Below, piece by piece: positions 62,194 through 64,000 of a DNA stretch of 64,000 nucleotides. The position numbers and the translations under genes were made by a program. Where the stretch lies: contig NZ_FNPG01000020.1 in NCBI RefSeq assembly GCF_900107245.1, forward strand, positions 1 through 64,000, read 5' to 3'. Under the pieces are notes generated by a model, which was given only the letters and a program-made list of their open reading frames with translations, was not told the DNA's origin and made no database searches. Within the stretch, counting starts at the first letter, position 1; every line of letters starts with the position of its first letter. Source of the DNA: Lachnobacterium bovis DSM 14045 (GTDB lineage: Bacteria; Bacillota; Clostridia; Lachnospirales; Lachnospiraceae).

Positions 62194-62889
62194 TTAGTTA
62201 AGAGCATCTAATGAAAGAAAATAATTATAAATATCCTCTTCTTTAAAACTCTGTGTATTTGATAAGAAATCAGTTCTATCGGAACTAACAGATTCACTGA
62301 CATTATAGTAGATAGAAATGATGTATTTGTCTTTTTGGAAGGTATAAGAGTTGTTCTTTATATAATCACTTAAAGTATTAATTTCACTAAAATTTGTAAA
62401 TAATCCTGTACCAAGTTGTTTAGTGTATGCTTCCTTTAACGTCCAGATTTTATAAAAATTATAATTATAAGAAACTGAACTTTTGTCCAAAGTTGAAATA
62501 AATTTTTTTTCAGAAGCAGAAAAAGCAATATCAATTATCTCAGGAAGCGCGTTAGTGCATGTTTCAACATCTATACCACAAGCTTTGTCAGAAATTGCAC
62601 AACAAATAAATCCTTTTGTATGGCTTAGATTAAAATGAATGTTCGGATGAGATACAAGAAAGGGTTTCTTATTATCTAATCTGTCAAAAATTAAATCATC
62701 GTAATCAATATTGTATGTTTTCCAAAGGCAAAAACAAACGAAAAGATAGCTTAGTAAACAATTCTTTTTATCGCTATCATGTATAAAAGAATGTAATCTT
62801 ATAAAACGATTTTTAGGTAAAAAGAGTTCGAATTGTCCATCAAATAAGGTATATGTGGTCGATATTGGTAATAAAAAAATTTTAAGCAT
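62194..62889 (-). CDS. 4'-phosphopantetheinyl transferase, Sfp type
   Basis: This 231-residue enzyme moves phosphopantetheine from CoA to the Ser of carrier domains. The metal-binding motif GIDVE and the WTLKEAYTK motif are intact, and the upstream FNLSHT segment binds CoA. Its length equals the Sfp type used for NRPS. It is convergent with the cluster and has its own ribosome site (GGAGAA). It is the obvious activator of the six carrier domains here. Confidence 0.93.
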   Translation of the reverse strand: MLKIFLLPISTTYTLFDGQFELFLPKNRFIRLHSFIHDSDKKNCLLSYLFVCFCLWKTYNIDYDDLIFDRLDNKKPFLVSHPNIHFNLSHTKGFICCAISDKACGIDVETCTNALPEIIDIAFSASEKKFISTLDKSSVSYNYNFYKIWTLKEAYTKQLGTGLFTNFSEINTLSDYIKNNSYTFQKDKYIISIYYNVSESVSSDRTDFLSNTQSFKEEDIYNYFLSLDALN

Positions 62890-63040
62890 TATATTAGTTC
62901 TCCAATTAATTAATATTTTTCTACAACTTTTAATTTTACCAAATATAGAAAGAAATTAGCAAGAAATTATGAAACGGTATTTAATTTTATTATTTTTTTA
63001 AAAACATAATAAAAATATTTCGTATAACTATTTTCTTTGT

Positions 63041-63069
63041 TTGACAAATAAACTCGGTACTTTTATATT
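63041..63069 (+). promoter_or_regulatory. Promoter of the PAS/GGDEF gene
   Basis: TTGACA (63041-63046) and TATATT (63064-63069) are 17 bases apart, 44 bases before the start codon. Confidence 0.7.
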
Positions 63070-63112
63070 TATAATAGGAAGGTTTATAATGAATTTTTAA
63101 TCAGGAGGGACT

Positions 63113-64000
63113 ATGGAGCAATATCATTACAAAGAAGAGATACAAAATGCATACGAAAGATTGTTGCATCCATTAGCAATTTATCAATATTTGGATGGAA
63201 GCATTATTCCCATAGTATTATCGGATGGCTTTTGTGAAATGTTCGGATATAAAAATCAGGAAGAGGCAAGTAAGAGTATTAGAGAAAATATATATAGTGG
63301 CATTCATCCAAAAGATGTACCAAATATAAAAAATGAGATTCATCGTTTTCTTGAGGAGCGCAATGGATATGAGACAATCTATCGTATTCGCCCATATAAT
63401 GGAACCGAGTATAAAATGATCAGAGCTGTAGGAAAACCAGAGCAAATTGGAGAAGATATTTACTTAGCACATATTTGGTATACAGATGAAAGTATAGATG
63501 TAAATCAAAAAATAATAAATCTTAAAGATTCTATATCTTCATTATTGAAACATATGCCAGCTATGACATTTACAAAAGATATAAAAACACGAAAATATTT
63601 AGCATGTAATCAATCATTTGCAGAATATGCAAATAAAGAAAAGCCAGAAGATGTTGTCGGATTGACAGATTTTGAAATTTTTGACAAAGGTACAGCTGAA
63701 CATTTTATTGAAGATGATAAAAGAGCAATAGAAATGGATAAGCCATATATTTTTTACGAAGATGTATTTGATGCGGAAGGAAATAGACGTCAGTTCCAAA
63801 CAACAAAACTTAAATTTATAAATGCAAGTGGAAGAGCATGTTTATTGGGATTATGCCAGGATGTTACAGAGGCAATGTTAGTTAAAATAGAATATGATAA
63901 AAGATTAGAAAATGTAATCAATATTGCTAATGTTGACGCACTGACAGGAATTAGAAATAAGTATGCTTATCAGGTTTTAGAAGAAAAAATGAATATGCAG
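63113..64000 (+). CDS. Partial PAS-PAS-GGDEF protein (probable diguanylate cyclase)
   Basis: A frame of 296 codons runs to the window edge. It has two PAS-like domains (about 15-120: LAIYQYLDGSIIPIVLSDGF; about 135-255: MPAMTFTKDIKTRKYLACNQ and the ending LGLCQDVTE) and then ANVDALTGIRNKYAYQ, the N-terminal mark of a GGDEF domain. Such proteins make cyclic-di-GMP in response to a sensed signal; the active-site GGDEF itself is outside the window. ATG at 63113 has AGGAGGG 3-9 bases upstream and its own promoter. Confidence 0.85.
   Translation, partial: MEQYHYKEEIQNAYERLLHPLAIYQYLDGSIIPIVLSDGFCEMFGYKNQEEASKSIRENIYSGIHPKDVPNIKNEIHRFLEERNGYETIYRIRPYNGTEYKMIRAVGKPEQIGEDIYLAHIWYTDESIDVNQKIINLKDSISSLLKHMPAMTFTKDIKTRKYLACNQSFAEYANKEKPEDVVGLTDFEIFDKGTAEHFIEDDKRAIEMDKPYIFYEDVFDAEGNRRQFQTTKLKFINASGRACLLGLCQDVTEAMLVKIEYDKRLENVINIANVDALTGIRNKYAYQVLEEKMNMQ

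Overview
The window is AT-rich Gram-positive DNA. Strong AGGAGG-type ribosome sites, occasional TTG/GTG starts, ECF transporters and gene families such as Trep_Strep and DUF6320 suggest a gut or rumen Clostridia, most likely Lachnospiraceae. That assignment is inferred from gene content only. There are no rRNA, tRNA, insertion sequences or CRISPR arrays, and no intergenic gap exceeds 300 bases.

Left part, 1-5000 (minus strand): a LytTR response regulator, a 38-residue peptide with a signal sequence, an ABC ATPase, a membrane-anchored extracytoplasmic protein and two membrane proteins. The last membrane protein runs off the window edge. An identical 49-bp direct repeat, with a good promoter directly downstream, stands before the regulator gene and again before the peptide gene. 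The layout suggests an autoregulated secreted-peptide circuit. The two-gene ThrE amino-acid exporter lies upstream.

Middle part, 5200-31950 (mostly plus strand): mainly housekeeping and accessory genes. They include a YwlG-like protein, apt, a PAP2 phosphatase, a stand-alone LytTR gene beside a decayed LytTR copy, a five-gene cassette (two ABC exporter half-transporters plus ECF S, T and A components), a stand-alone FakA C-terminal-like domain, an AraC regulator with an apparently leaderless start, and glycogen phosphorylase. These are followed by an alanine/glycine symporter, homocysteine methyltransferase, a repeat-rich beta-helix protein, a secreted ricin-lectin/CE1 esterase, a TPR lipoprotein and hflX. 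Three genes then lead up to the biosynthetic locus: a condensation-like acyltransferase, a zinc-ribbon membrane protein and a LicD protein.

Right part, 32000-62900: a 30-kb hybrid NRPS/PKS gene cluster that reads as one operon. NRPS1 (5296 aa) is C-A-T-C-A-T-E-C-A-T-E-C-A-T. NRPS2 (2428 aa) is KS-T-C-A-T followed by a remnant of an A-domain C-terminal lobe and a terminal condensation/epimerization-like domain. An MFS exporter, a type II thioesterase, a MacB-type permease and ATPase pair, and a discrete malonyl acyltransferase that can serve the AT-less KS follow. A convergent Sfp-type phosphopantetheinyl transferase can activate the carrier domains. Pocket residues read by eye give Thr for A3, Tyr for A4 and Gly for A5; A1 looks aromatic-like and A2 is unassigned. 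The predicted chain is X1 - D-X2 - D-Thr - Tyr - C2 unit - Gly. A beta-ketoacyl-glycyl thioester at the end is the classic precursor of a 3-acyl tetramic acid, and no type I thioesterase is present. The window closes with the start of a PAS/GGDEF signalling protein.
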